Part shown: piece after piece, positions 8,485 through 16,412 of the stretch
Layout of the letters: the number at the start of each line of letters is the position of its first letter
How positions within the stretch are numbered: position 1 is the stretch's first letter
Source: an uncultured Sphingorhabdus sp.
Lineage (GTDB): Bacteria > Pseudomonadota > Alphaproteobacteria > Sphingomonadales > Sphingomonadaceae
Reading direction: 5' to 3'
NCBI GenBank assembly: GCA_937873665.1
Contig: CALMYW010000268.1
Span: forward strand, 1 to 24,991
Length of the DNA stretch: 24,991 nucleotides
Translations under genes and position numbers: made by a program
Notes under the pieces: model-generated
Told to the model about the DNA's origin: nothing
The model's input: the letters and a program-made list of their open reading frames with translations, nothing else
Database searches by the model: none

Positions 8485-8520
8485 CCGGTCGGCAAGGTGC
8501 GATTGCGCCCCGCCGACCGG
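8485..8520 (-). other. Stem-loop upstream of cusC
   Basis: CCGGTCGGC and GCCGACCGG form a perfect 9-base stem. The 18 bases between them can extend it with a second, nearly perfect stem (GGTGCG with CGCCCC). It lies in the gap of about 98 bases between the small secreted protein gene and cusC. No T-run follows on the coding strand, so it may act as an RNA-processing or partial attenuation site, not a clear terminator. Confidence 0.4.
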
Positions 8521-8538
8521 CATGGTCAGTTCAGGGCA

Positions 8539-8814
8539 TCAGCCGTGAGAGGCGCTTCCGCCCTTGTGCGGCATTGCCATGCAATCCGCTGCCGTCGCAG
8601 TGTCCCGCATCATCGCACAATCGCAATTGGCGTTGGCGACGGCAGGTGCGTCCTTGACCCAGACGCGGACCTGCGAAGGCAGGTTTGACTTGTTGGGGCC
8701 GGGAGCAGCCCGCGATTGCCACTCCCAATGACCCGGCGCGCGATCGTGCGCGGAAGCGGCAGAAACGGAGGTGAAAGCCGCAAGCGCGGCAGCGAGTGTA
8801 ATCAGAGTTTTCAT
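8539..8814 (-). CDS. Small secreted protein with Cys/Met-rich tail, unknown function
   Basis: A protein of 91 residues with a clear signal peptide (MKTLITLAAALAAFTSVSAASA), a middle part with HWEWQSRAAPG and a Val/Trp segment, and a tail carrying CDCAMM, DCMAMPHKGG and a closing His. The Cys, Met and His residues suggest periplasmic metal binding, but I do not recognise a named family. An in-frame start at 8838 adds 8 residues before the signal peptide; the ATG at 8814 has AAGGA about 9 bases upstream. It lies between copper genes on the same strand, which supports a role in copper handling. Confidence 0.75.
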   Translation of the reverse strand: MKTLITLAAALAAFTSVSAASAHDRAPGHWEWQSRAAPGPNKSNLPSQVRVWVKDAPAVANANCDCAMMRDTATAADCMAMPHKGGSASHG

Positions 8815-8882
8815 GTTGAATATCCTTGGTTGAATCAATGGTGCGCCCGCAGCAGCATCAAAGCCGCCGGACGCCGGTTGGT

Positions 8883-9254
8883 TCAGCCAAGGATCGAGGG
8901 GGGATCGGGTATGGGGGCTTCGCTACGCCCGATCAGGACCGGGCTTGCCGCCCAGCCATAAGAAAAAGCGGCATTGACAGGCGCGTCAATGGCAACCGGC
9001 AATGCACCAAGTCCGACGAGCGAGGCACAGCCGACCATCGCAAAACAGCCAGCCTTCATGTCCTTGCACGGTGGCGCCTCTTCGCGGGACTGCTTTTCGG
9101 CATCCATGCAATCCGCCATACCCGCCATCGCCGAGCTGGCGACGCTCTGTTCTTGCTGCATGTCCGCGCAAGGCGGTGACGCATAGGCCACGCCCTGCCA
9201 CAAGAGGCCGAACAAGGCCCCAAGCAATAGAAAATGGCGAAACAGAGTTTTCAT
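8883..9254 (-). CDS. Secreted or membrane Cys/Met-rich small protein, unknown function
   Basis: A protein of 123 residues starting MKTLFRHFLLLGALFGLLWQGVAYA (signal sequence). Next comes a region with repeated Cys-x-x-Met-like elements (PPCADM, DCMDA, PPCKDMKAGCFAM) and a hydrophobic stretch from VGCASLVGLGALPVAIDA. The C terminus is Pro-rich (APIPDPPSILG). The upstream in-frame ATG at 9308 would add 18 residues before the signal and is not favoured; an AAGG lies just before the chosen ATG. Copper clusters often contain small proteins of this type. No enzyme motif is visible, and metal binding is inferred only from composition and context. Confidence 0.7.
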   Translation of the reverse strand: MKTLFRHFLLLGALFGLLWQGVAYASPPCADMQQEQSVASSAMAGMADCMDAEKQSREEAPPCKDMKAGCFAMVGCASLVGLGALPVAIDAPVNAAFSYGWAASPVLIGRSEAPIPDPPSILG

Positions 9255-9351
9255 TTGAACCTTAAAAATGGTCGTATCAGCAACTTTTGTCAATTCGGTT
9301 AAGCACAAGTGATGGTTACATCGGGATAATCCGGCGCGGTGCTGGGTGCTG

Positions 9352-9540
9352 TCAGTTCATTTCACGCTGGCCATGATTATGGCCGCCGTGGAAGAAGTGC
9401 AGCAAAGGGCAAAGGAGCAGGAAGGCGGAAGGAACCAGACCGAAGAAGTGGGCGCGGTGTTCCGGCCAAAGCAGGTAGGCGGTGATCAACATCGCCGATA
9501 CGATTGCCAGTATCCAAGCGCGTTTGCTTGAAAGGTTCAT
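9352..9540 (-). CDS. DUF2933-like small membrane protein
   Basis: A protein of 62 residues with two hydrophobic segments ([17 protein letters not shown] and [16 protein letters not shown]) and a His-rich end, [10 protein letters not shown]. The pattern [25 protein letters not shown] is like the DUF2933 family, which is often found next to copper ATPase and oxidase genes. Its function is unknown; the His tail could bind metal at the membrane surface. It overlaps the stop of the P-type ATPase gene by 4 bases (ATGA), so it is translated with it. Confidence 0.8.
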   Translation of the reverse strand: MNLSSKRAWILAIVSAMLITAYLLWPEHRAHFFGLVPSAFLLLCPLLHFFHGGHNHGQREMN

Positions 9541-11867
9541 AACGCAATCCTCCTCAACCGCAGCGAATTGCCGATCACGCTGACCGAGGACAAAGCCATC
9601 GCCGCCGCCGCAATAATCGGCGAGAGCATCAGTCCGAACAGCGGATAGAGCGCGCCCGCCGCCACAGGAATCCCTGCGACATTATAGGCGAAGGCGAAGA
9701 ACAGGTTTTGCCGGATGTTCGCCATCGTCGCATGGCTCAGGTGCCGGGCGCGGGCTATTCCGGTCAAATCGCCTTTGAGCAGCGTGATGCCCGCACTTTC
9801 TATCGCCACGTCTGTCCCTGTCCCCATAGCAATGCCGACATCGGCGGCGGCAAGCGCGGGCGCGTCGTTCACGCCGTCGCCCGCCATTGCCACGATCCGC
9901 CCTTCGTCCCGCAGGCGTTTGACGATTGCGCTTTTCTGATCGGGCAGCACATCGGCTTCGACATCGGCGATGCCAAGCCGCCGCGCGATGGCTTCCGCCG
10001 TTACCCGGTTGTCGCCCGTCAGCATGATGACATGGATGCCTGCCTGACCGAGCGCCTTGAGCGCATCGGGCGTTGTCGCCTTGACCGGATCGGCGATGCC
10101 GATTGCACCAGCCACCTTGCCGTCAATACCGAGGAAAATCGCGGTCGCGCCTTCGCTCCGCAGACGGTCAGCCCGTTCGGCCAATTCTTCCGTCGCAATG
10201 CCGCGTTCGTCGAGGAAACGGGCGTTCCCAGCGACAAGCTTGCGACCATCGACAATTCCCGTGATGCCCTTGCCTACGGGTTGATCCACATCGTTCGGTT
10301 CGCTGACAACCAGACCCCTCGCGTCGGCTTCCCTGACCACCGCTTGAGCCAGCGGGTGTTCGCTGCTGCGTTCGAGGCTCGCGGCAAGGCGGAGAACCTC
10401 CTGGTCGTCGAACCCTTCAGCGGTTTCAATAGCCACCACCGCAGGCTTGCCTTCGGTGAGTGTGCCGGTCTTATCGACAACCAGCGTATCGACCTTCTCC
10501 ATGCGTTCGAGGCTTTCCGCATTCTTGATCAGGATTCCGGCCTGTGCGCCGCGCCCGACCCCGACCATGATCGACATTGGCGTCGCCAGACCTAGCGCGC
10601 AGGGGCAAGCGATTATCAACACCGCGACCGCTGCAATCAGGCCATAGCCCATCGCGGGCGAAGGCCCGACCAGCGACCAGACGACGAAGGCAATCGCTGC
10701 AACCGCAATCACCACCGGCACGAACCAGCCTGACACCGTATCGGCAAGCCGTTGGATCGGCGCGCGGCTGCGCTGAGCATCGGCGACCATCTGGACGATG
10801 CGCGCCAGCATGGTGTCGCGTCCGATCTTTTCAGCTCGCATCACCAGCCCGCCGGTCTGGTTGATCGTTCCGCCGATCAGCTTCGACGCAGCTTCTTTGG
10901 TAACAGGCATGGATTCGCCCGTCACCATCGACTCATCGACCGTGCCGCGACCTTCCAGCACCACACCATCGACCGGCACCTTTTCACCGGGACGGACACG
11001 CAGGATGTCTCCAACCAGCACAGAATCGAGCGTGATTTCCTCGTCGCTTCCATCAGGCCTGACACGGCGAGCAAGTTTGGGCGAGAGATCGAGTAGTGCG
11101 CGGATCGCACCGCTCGTCGTCTCGCGGGCGCGCAGTTCGAGCAATTGGCCGAGCAAGACAAGGACGGTAATGACTGCCGCCGCCTCGAAATAGACCGCGA
11201 CCGAACCGTCGTTCGTACGAAAAGCGGCTGGAAAAATGCCGGGAGCAAGCGCTGCCGCCACGCTGTAGGCCCAGGCGACCCCGGTTCCCATTGCGATCAG
11301 CGTAAACATATTGAGGTGGCGGCTCTTCACCGACGCCCAGCCTCGCTCGAAAAACGGCCAACCGGCCCAAAGGACAACCGGCGTCGCCAGCGCCATCTGG
11401 ACCAGATTGGCTACCCTGCCGTCGAGCATATGGCGCAGCCCGGTCAGATGTCCGCCCATTTCGAGTGCTACCACCGGCAAGGCTAGAATGAGACCGATCA
11501 AGAAGCGCCGCTTCATATCGGCGTATTCGGGCGACGGCCCATCACTGAGCGTCGGCGTCATAGGCTCCAGCGCCATGCCGCAGATCGGGCAGCTTCCCGG
11601 TGCCGATTGCTGCACTTCGGGGTGCATCGGGCAGGTCCAGATCGCGCCTTCTGGCACCTGCTCGGTGCGCTTGGGTGCATCGCCCACATAGCGGTCTGGA
11701 TCGGCGCTGAACTTGGCCAAGCAGCCTGCGCTGCAAAAAAAGTGATGGACCCCCGCGTGGGTCGTCACATGGGGCGTGGTCGCCGGATCGACGTTCATGC
11801 CGCAGACCGGGTCGGTCGCTGTCCCCGTGGTCGTCGATTTTGTGTGATCGTGATGCGACCGGCTCAT
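9537..11867 (-). CDS. copA: Cu(I)-exporting P1B-type ATPase with YHS and CPMHP/CPICGM N-terminal domains
   Basis: A protein of 776 residues. The N terminus has a YHS domain (DPVCGMNV near residue 20, Cys45 and Cys49 in FFCSAGC), then a short metal-binding domain (CPMHPEV near 79, CPICGM near 93). There is no CxxC HMA domain. The transport core is complete: TGES (about 316), CPC in the ion path (421-423), DKTGT phosphorylation site (Asp465), [14 protein letters not shown] (about 728) and MALSS (about 757-761). CPC, YN and MxxSS together mark the Cu(I)/Ag(I) class. It exports Cu(I) from the cytoplasm to the periplasm. The start at 11867 overlaps the copD stop (ATGA). The symbol follows E. coli usage and is not the multicopper oxidase CopA at 14655. 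Confidence 0.95.
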   Translation of the reverse strand: MSRSHHDHTKSTTTGTATDPVCGMNVDPATTPHVTTHAGVHHFFCSAGCLAKFSADPDRYVGDAPKRTEQVPEGAIWTCPMHPEVQQSAPGSCPICGMALEPMTPTLSDGPSPEYADMKRRFLIGLILALPVVALEMGGHLTGLRHMLDGRVANLVQMALATPVVLWAGWPFFERGWASVKSRHLNMFTLIAMGTGVAWAYSVAAALAPGIFPAAFRTNDGSVAVYFEAAAVITVLVLLGQLLELRARETTSGAIRALLDLSPKLARRVRPDGSDEEITLDSVLVGDILRVRPGEKVPVDGVVLEGRGTVDESMVTGESMPVTKEAASKLIGGTINQTGGLVMRAEKIGRDTMLARIVQMVADAQRSRAPIQRLADTVSGWFVPVVIAVAAIAFVVWSLVGPSPAMGYGLIAAVAVLIIACPCALGLATPMSIMVGVGRGAQAGILIKNAESLERMEKVDTLVVDKTGTLTEGKPAVVAIETAEGFDDQEVLRLAASLERSSEHPLAQAVVREADARGLVVSEPNDVDQPVGKGITGIVDGRKLVAGNARFLDERGIATEELAERADRLRSEGATAIFLGIDGKVAGAIGIADPVKATTPDALKALGQAGIHVIMLTGDNRVTAEAIARRLGIADVEADVLPDQKSAIVKRLRDEGRIVAMAGDGVNDAPALAAADVGIAMGTGTDVAIESAGITLLKGDLTGIARARHLSHATMANIRQNLFFAFAYNVAGIPVAAGALYPLFGLMLSPIIAAAAMALSSVSVIGNSLRLRRIAL

Positions 11868-12793
11868 ACCGTCATCCCCAAAGGTTCCAATGTTCCAAGC
11901 CAAGCCACGACGGCGAGGATTGCGAGCGCTGCGCTTCCCTCAGCCAGCAGGCTTCGCCTGAGGCCAGTCAACGCCGATGCGGGGTTATCGTTACGGACCG
12001 CGACACCCAACGCTGGTGTCAGCCGCCAGCGATTGAGCGCTGCGAGCGCGAGCATCGCGGCGAACAGAAGCAGCTTGAGGATCAATAATTTGCCATAGTC
12101 CGTAAGCGGCAACCGCGTGAAATGCGGGAAGCCGACAACGGCGAGGCAATTGACGATGCCCGTCGCGACGATCACCGCAACCGCAATGGTGCCAACCTGC
12201 GAAAACCTATCGAGCGCGCGATGGGCTACGGCCAAGTGCGCGCCCGACTGTGCCGTTACAGGCCGGAACAGCATCCAAGCAAAGGCCGCGATACCGCCGA
12301 TCCAGACCGCCGACGCCAGCATATGAAGCATGTCGCTTAGCCGGTGTGCGGTTCCGACCCACCCTTCGGTTGCGCCGGCATGGCCGGTCCACACCAGCGT
12401 CGCGATGGCCAGCGATACCGACAAGAGGAGGACATACCGCGCCGCCGAACTGCGGTTGATTGCCAAAGCGGCAACCACGGCGATGGCCATTGCTGCCATT
12501 CGCACCAGCCACGCTGTGCCGATGGCGCTTTCGCTCGCAATTTCGCGCAGGACTTCAAGATCGACCGTCCGAATGCTTGAACCCGTCATTTCCGCGACGA
12601 GCACGAGCATACCAAAGCCGGAAAGCACGAAGCCGAGCGCCGCGAGGACAAAGGCTGGCCATTTCAGGGGGAGGATGTCCGATATGCGCTCTTTGGCCGA
12701 AAGAGCATGGAACGAAAATGCGGTCATGCCCGCCAGCACCATCAGATCGGCATAGAGCGCGAAGCGGATGACGATGACGGGCAGATTGTCCAT
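11864..12793 (-). CDS. copD: CopD-like copper-resistance inner-membrane protein
   Basis: A protein of 309 residues starting [22 protein letters not shown], with about eight membrane segments and the CopD-domain features [11 protein letters not shown] and [18 protein letters not shown], which carry His and Met residues. CopD works with CopC in moving copper across the inner membrane. A longer frame from 12880 would overlap most of the copC end and is not favoured; the ATG at 12793 lies 4 bases after the copC stop. The stop overlaps the ATPase start. Confidence 0.92.
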   Translation of the reverse strand: MDNLPVIVIRFALYADLMVLAGMTAFSFHALSAKERISDILPLKWPAFVLAALGFVLSGFGMLVLVAEMTGSSIRTVDLEVLREIASESAIGTAWLVRMAAMAIAVVAALAINRSSAARYVLLLSVSLAIATLVWTGHAGATEGWVGTAHRLSDMLHMLASAVWIGGIAAFAWMLFRPVTAQSGAHLAVAHRALDRFSQVGTIAVAVIVATGIVNCLAVVGFPHFTRLPLTDYGKLLILKLLLFAAMLALAALNRWRLTPALGVAVRNDNPASALTGLRRSLLAEGSAALAILAVVAWLGTLEPLGMTV

Positions 12794-12797
12794 TGGA

Positions 12798-13175
12798 TTA
12801 TCGCACGGTAAAGCCGAAGTTGCTGCCCATCCGGTGCGTGTCGGCTCCTGCCGCCGACCAAGTGACGCGGTAAGTGCCACGCACCAGCGCGCGCTTGGGT
12901 GTCAGAGTCATCGACTTGCCATCACGCGCCATCTGCGAAGTGTGAGTGATTGGCATCGGGGCATGATCGGCCATGCCGGGCATTCCGGTCATCACGACTT
13001 CGGTTTTCACCGTAGAACCGATCAGGCGCTCGTTGAAGCGCAGCACGATCCGCGCCGGTGCCGCAATGGTCGAATTGGCAGCAGGCGTGGAACTGGTCAG
13101 CGAGGCGTGAGCGAGGGCCACGCCCGGAACGGCGACCAGAGAGGCGAGAAGGAAAGGTATGAAAGTGCGGCGCAT
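12798..13175 (-). CDS. copC: CopC-like periplasmic copper carrier
   Basis: A protein of 125 residues with a signal peptide cleaved before His23 (VALA|HASLTSSTP). The exposed N-terminal His is the typical first Cu(II) ligand of CopC, and Asp and His follow in the late motif ADTHRMGSNFGFTV. A Met/His-rich loop (MTGMPGMADHAPMPITHTSQM) resembles the Cu(I) loop of CopC. The longer frame to 13400 runs through the promoter region and is rejected. The chosen ATG has GGAG about 8 bases upstream, and a predicted promoter (13207-13234) lies 32 bases ahead of it. First gene of the minus-strand copper run. Confidence 0.95.
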   Translation of the reverse strand: MRRTFIPFLLASLVAVPGVALAHASLTSSTPAANSTIAAPARIVLRFNERLIGSTVKTEVVMTGMPGMADHAPMPITHTSQMARDGKSMTLTPKRALVRGTYRVTWSAAGADTHRMGSNFGFTVR

Positions 13176-13206
13176 CGGAAATCTCCATGAAGTTGCGTTC
13201 GGTGGT

Positions 13207-13234
13207 GATACGCACGGCGCACCTGCACCCCTCA
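13207..13234 (-). promoter_or_regulatory. Predicted ECF-type promoter of copC (TGAGGGG-N15-CGTATC)
   Basis: On the reverse strand TGAGGGG (13234-13228) is followed after exactly 15 bases by CGTATC (13212-13207), 31 bases before the copC ATG. The same layout is found before the YXH module and before the multicopper oxidase gene. In all three copies the bases just before the -10 box also agree (TG). The -10 is of the CGT type used by many ECF sigma factors; the -35 differs from the common GGAAC. No transcription start was measured. Confidence 0.7.
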
Positions 13235-13241
13235 AAAAATG

Positions 13242-13269
13242 TGAGGGGGATCGTGCCGCCTTGCGTATA
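13242..13269 (+). promoter_or_regulatory. Predicted ECF-type promoter of the YXH module (TGAGGGG-N15-CGTATA)
   Basis: TGAGGGG (13242-13248), 15 bases, then CGTATA (13264-13269), 35 bases before the ATG at 13305. It lies back to back with the copC promoter: the two -35 boxes are separated by 7 bases and form the perfect palindrome CCCCTCA-N7-TGAGGGG. This would make the sigma module autoregulated. The other bases of the 13176-13304 divergent gap show only the ribosome sites of the two flanking genes. Confidence 0.7.
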
Positions 13270-13304
13270 GAATTCCAGCAACATCGAATGAATCGGAATA
13301 AACT

Positions 13305-13568
13305 ATGGACGACATGCTCAAACGGCTGGGCGAAACACCGCCCCCGACGGCATTGAGCCAGATCGACGACGCCATCATCATGGCCTTGTCTGTCGAGCAA
13401 CGCGAGCGAGCGGCCAATTCGCGTGTCCTTTCGGCGGCGGCGCTTGTCGCGTTGGGACTGGGATTTGCCGGGGGTAGCGTTTCGAGTGCGCCCGCGCAGG
13501 CCGCGCCTTCGCGGTCGCCCTTCGCCACAACGGCGCTGGCACCATCCGACTTGCTGGACCCGCGCTGA
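13305..13568 (+). CDS. CnrY-like membrane anti-sigma factor candidate
   Basis: A protein of 87 residues: a cytoplasmic-looking N-terminal part of about 42 residues (MDDMLKRLGETPPPTALSQIDD..., ending in VEQRERAANSR), one membrane helix (VLSAAALVALGLGFAGG) and a short exported tail. This is the layout of CnrY (95 residues), where the short N-terminal part holds the sigma factor CnrH. Gene order is the same (Y-X-H), and it overlaps the next gene by 1 base (TGATG). Sequence identity to CnrY cannot be claimed by eye; the call rests on size, topology and place. GGA lies 6-8 bases before the ATG. Confidence 0.65.
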   Translation: MDDMLKRLGETPPPTALSQIDDAIIMALSVEQRERAANSRVLSAAALVALGLGFAGGSVSSAPAQAAPSRSPFATTALAPSDLLDPR

Positions 13569-14023
13569 TGGGATCGACCAAACGCCTTCTGCTCATCGCA
13601 CTTATTGCTTTTGCCGCAGCAGCAGCCGGGGTTTTTGCCGCCCGCACATTCATGGATGCCCCTCGCAAGAGTGAAAGCGAAGTCCATGCGTTGCTACATG
13701 ACCGGCTCAAGCTCGATGACGCGCAGGCGGCAAAGATCGAAGCTTTGGAATCGCAACACGCGACCCGCAAGCAAGCGCTGGAACTTGAAATGCGCGCGGC
13801 AAACGCACGGTTAGCCGAGGCGATCGAGGCCGAGCATGGCTATGGTCCCAAAGTTACCGAGGCGGTCGATCACGTCCATCATGTCATGGGCGAGATGCAG
13901 AAGGAGGTGCTTGAGCATCTGTTCGCGATGCGGGCTGTCCTCAATCCGCAGCAGGCGAGCATCTTCGACAGAACCGTGGTCAAGGCGCTGACCGCCGAAG
14001 CCCACCCTTCGCCGGAAAGGTGA
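13568..14023 (+). CDS. CnrX-like periplasmic heavy-metal sensor
   Basis: A protein of 151 residues with an N-terminal membrane anchor (LLLIALIAFAAAAAGVFAA) and a helical hairpin domain of the Metal_resist/CnrX type. The five metal ligands of CnrX (His42, His46, Glu63, His119, Met123) are matched here by His40, His44, Glu61, His117 and Met121, all shifted by two. They sit in VHALLHDRL, ALESQH and LEHLFAMRAVL. In the cnr system metal binding by CnrX makes CnrY release the sigma factor. Neighbouring copper genes suggest copper as signal, although CnrX itself answers to nickel and cobalt. It overlaps the sigma gene by 4 bases (GTGA). Confidence 0.85.
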   Translation: MGSTKRLLLIALIAFAAAAAGVFAARTFMDAPRKSESEVHALLHDRLKLDDAQAAKIEALESQHATRKQALELEMRAANARLAEAIEAEHGYGPKVTEAVDHVHHVMGEMQKEVLEHLFAMRAVLNPQQASIFDRTVVKALTAEAHPSPER

Positions 14024-14589
14024 GCCTCGACCTTACTCAATGCAGCGATGGCGATCTGACCGCGCTGGCGCTTGGCGGGCAGCAAGCGGCGTTCCGCGAG
14101 TTTCTGCGCCGCTACAAGGAACCAGTGTATCGTTTGATCCGAAGCAGCATCGGCGACGCCGATGAAGCACTCGACCTGACGCAAGAAACGTTCGTTTCCG
14201 CTTTCGCCGCACTCAAACGCTACGATCCAGAGCGCCCGTTCCGGCTTTGGGTATCGCGCATCGCGCTCAACAAATGCCGCGATTGGGGACGGCGGCAAGC
14301 GGTGCGCGCCTTTTTCCGCAAGGCGCGCCCGATCGAATATGCTTTCGACATTGCGAGCGAGACCCCGACTCCGGAAGCCGAGGCTGGCGACCGGGCCGAA
14401 CTGGCAAAGGTTGCCCAAGCCATGTCGCACCTGCCCCTGAACTTGCGGCAAGTTCTGGTGCTGCGCGCGGTCGAGGGGCTTTCGCAAACCGAGGCCGCCG
14501 ATGCCCTAGGCGTGACCGAAAAGACCATCGAAACCCGCCTCTACCGTGCGCGCAAACAGCTTTCCGAAAGGCTTAACGCAAAAGTTTGA
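14020..14589 (+). CDS. ECF RNA polymerase sigma factor (CnrH-like position)
   Basis: A protein of 189 residues with a sigma region 2 at about residues 20-95 (FLRRYKEPVYRLIRS, DLTQETFVSAFAALKRY, FRLWVSRIALNKCRDWGRRQ) and a region 4 at about 130-185 (LNLRQVLVLRAVEGLSQTEA, GVTEKTIETRLYRARKQL). It has no other domain, so it is a standard ECF factor. It starts with GTG inside the sensor stop (GTGA), which implies coupled translation. It likely directs transcription from the TGAGGGG-N15-CGTAT sites at copC, its own module and the multicopper oxidase. One of these overlaps its own stop codon. The link between sigma and sites is inference from clustering. Confidence 0.93.
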   Translation: MSLDLTQCSDGDLTALALGGQQAAFREFLRRYKEPVYRLIRSSIGDADEALDLTQETFVSAFAALKRYDPERPFRLWVSRIALNKCRDWGRRQAVRAFFRKARPIEYAFDIASETPTPEAEAGDRAELAKVAQAMSHLPLNLRQVLVLRAVEGLSQTEAADALGVTEKTIETRLYRARKQLSERLNAKV

Positions 14590-14614
14590 GGGGCGCATGT
14601 CTGCGCTGCGTATC
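14587..14614 (+). promoter_or_regulatory. Predicted ECF-type promoter of the multicopper oxidase operon (TGAGGGG-N15-CGTATC)
   Basis: TGAGGGG (14587-14593) includes the TGA stop of the sigma gene; after 15 bases follows CGTATC (14609-14614), 40 bases before the oxidase ATG. Similarity to the copC promoter is wider than the boxes: both read TTTGAGGGG(T/C)GCA and end TGCGTATCAC. The site would let the oxidase operon be read separately from the sigma module. Confidence 0.7.
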
Positions 14615-14654
14615 ACTGGATATAAGCAATCCAAAAGAGTGGTCCGTCCAACCC

Positions 14655-16412
14655 ATGACTATCCTTGATCGCCGCGCATTTCTTGGCGCAACTGCTGCTC
14701 TGGGCGGAGGCTCAGCACTCGCACCCCTGTTTCCAGCCTGGGCGCGCACCGGCACACCGGGGCTTCGCGCGCCGATGGCGACGCTTTCGGGTGCGGAGAT
14801 CGCGCTCAGCATCGGCCACACCATGTTCGAGACCGGCGGCAAGACTGGACATGCGGTGACGGTCAACGGCACTTTGCCAGCGCCGGTGATCCGCCTGAAA
14901 GAAGGCCAGAACGTCAGGCTGGCCGTTACCAACACGCTCGACGAGGACAGCTCGATCCATTGGCACGGCCTGCTACTGCCTTTCCAAATGGACGGCGTTC
15001 CGGGAATCAGTTTCCCCGGCATCAAGCCGGGGCAGACATTCACCTATGAGTTTCCCGTGCGACAGGCCGGAACCTACTGGTATCACAGCCATTCCGGTAT
15101 GCAGGAGCCGATGGGCATGTTTGGCGCCATCGTAATAGATCCGGCTGGAGCCGATCCGGTTGCCTATGACCGCGAGCATGTAATCGTGCTGTCGGACTGG
15201 AGCTTCACACATCCGCACACGATCTTCCGCAAGCTCAAATCACAGGGTGGGTATTACAACCGACAGAAGCAAACGCTTGACGGGTTGCTTCGGGGCAAGG
15301 ATCAGCCGCTCAAAGAGCGGGTGATGTGGGGCGGGATGCTCATGGACCCCACGGACATTTCGGACGTGACCGGCTCGACCTACCAATATCTGATAAACGG
15401 CCACGGCACTGGCGAGAACTGGACAGGGCTGTTCACCCCCGGCGAACGGGTGCGACTGCGGATCATCAACGCCTCTGCCATGACCAACTTCAACGTCCGG
15501 TTGCCGGGACTGCCGATGACGGTTGTGGCGGCGGACGGGCTGGACGTGCAGCCAGTCGAAACCGATGAGTTCCAGATCGGTATCGCTGAAACCTACGATG
15601 TTATTGTGCAACCCGGCGATGCCCGCGCCTACGGGCTGATCGCAGAGGCAATCGACCGCTCCGGGCTTTGCCGTGCGACGCTTGCTCCACAGCTCGGCAT
15701 GGCTGCTGCAATTCCCGCCCTGCGTGAACGCCCGCTCCTGACCATGAAGGACATGGGTATGGGCGATATGGGCGCAATGGATATGTCCGGGAGCGACATG
15801 GCTGGCATGGATCACTCCGCGATGGGTGGTGACATGGCAGGGATGGATCACGGATCGATGAAGATGCGCGACCCTTCGGTTGCGCCGCAGGTCAAGATGG
15901 GGCCGGGCGTTGCGACACTCTCGCCAATGCCCGCCGACCGCACCGGCGACCGACCGACCGGACTGGAGAAGGTCGATCACCGCGTGCTGACCTACCGCGA
16001 CCTCAAATCGCTCGCGCCCAACCCGGACAAGCGAACACCATCGCGCGAGATCGACGTGCATCTGACTGCCAATATGGAACGCTATATGTGGTCGTTCGAC
16101 GGGGTGAAGTTTAGTGACAAGGCCGAGCCGCTTGCCTTCCGGCACAACGAGCGGGTGCGGGTCAACCTCATCAATGACACAATGATGCCGCACCCGATCC
16201 ATCTCCACGGGCATTTCTTCGAGGTGGTTACAGGCAATCCCGGCCACCATCCGATGAAGCACACGGTCAATGTATTGCCCGGCGGAAAGGTGTCATTCGA
16301 TCTCACGGCCGATGGCCTCGGCGACTGGGCATTTCACTGCCACATGCTGCTGCACATGCACGCGGGGATGTTTCGCGTCGTAACTGTCCGGCACGAGGAG
16401 GAAGGGGCATGA
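14655..16412 (+). CDS. copA: CopA/PcoA-type periplasmic multicopper oxidase
   Basis: A protein of 585 residues with a Tat signal (LDRRAFLGATAALGGG, Arg6-Arg7) and three cupredoxin domains. The copper ligands are complete: HWHG (about 102), WYHSHSG (about 142), HPIHLHG (about 513) and the HCH-x3-H-x4-M signature (about 561-572). A Met-rich insert with repeated MAGMDH and DMGAMDM (about 364-404) is typical of copper-resistance oxidases that take Cu(I). It oxidises Cu(I) in the periplasm. A non-ATG frame opens at 14586 but would include the promoter and spoil the Tat signal; the ATG at 14655 is chosen although its ribosome site is weak. It overlaps copB (ATGA). Confidence 0.96.
   Translation: MTILDRRAFLGATAALGGGSALAPLFPAWARTGTPGLRAPMATLSGAEIALSIGHTMFETGGKTGHAVTVNGTLPAPVIRLKEGQNVRLAVTNTLDEDSSIHWHGLLLPFQMDGVPGISFPGIKPGQTFTYEFPVRQAGTYWYHSHSGMQEPMGMFGAIVIDPAGADPVAYDREHVIVLSDWSFTHPHTIFRKLKSQGGYYNRQKQTLDGLLRGKDQPLKERVMWGGMLMDPTDISDVTGSTYQYLINGHGTGENWTGLFTPGERVRLRIINASAMTNFNVRLPGLPMTVVAADGLDVQPVETDEFQIGIAETYDVIVQPGDARAYGLIAEAIDRSGLCRATLAPQLGMAAAIPALRERPLLTMKDMGMGDMGAMDMSGSDMAGMDHSAMGGDMAGMDHGSMKMRDPSVAPQVKMGPGVATLSPMPADRTGDRPTGLEKVDHRVLTYRDLKSLAPNPDKRTPSREIDVHLTANMERYMWSFDGVKFSDKAEPLAFRHNERVRVNLINDTMMPHPIHLHGHFFEVVTGNPGHHPMKHTVNVLPGGKVSFDLTADGLGDWAFHCHMLLHMHAGMFRVVTVRHEEEGA

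Noticed and set aside
9265..9293. Perfect TTGACA (9293-9288, minus) as a promoter for the secreted protein at 8883-9254
   Set aside because: The best -10 at 17-base spacing (CATTTT) would start transcription after the AAGG ribosome site, leaving a leader of about 4 bases.
14586..14654. Earlier non-ATG start for the multicopper oxidase
   Set aside because: It would translate the predicted promoter and put 23 residues before the Tat signal.
15240..16262. Long minus-strand frame of 340 codons
   Set aside because: It lies entirely antisense to the multicopper oxidase and shows no family motif; GC-rich DNA gives such shadows.
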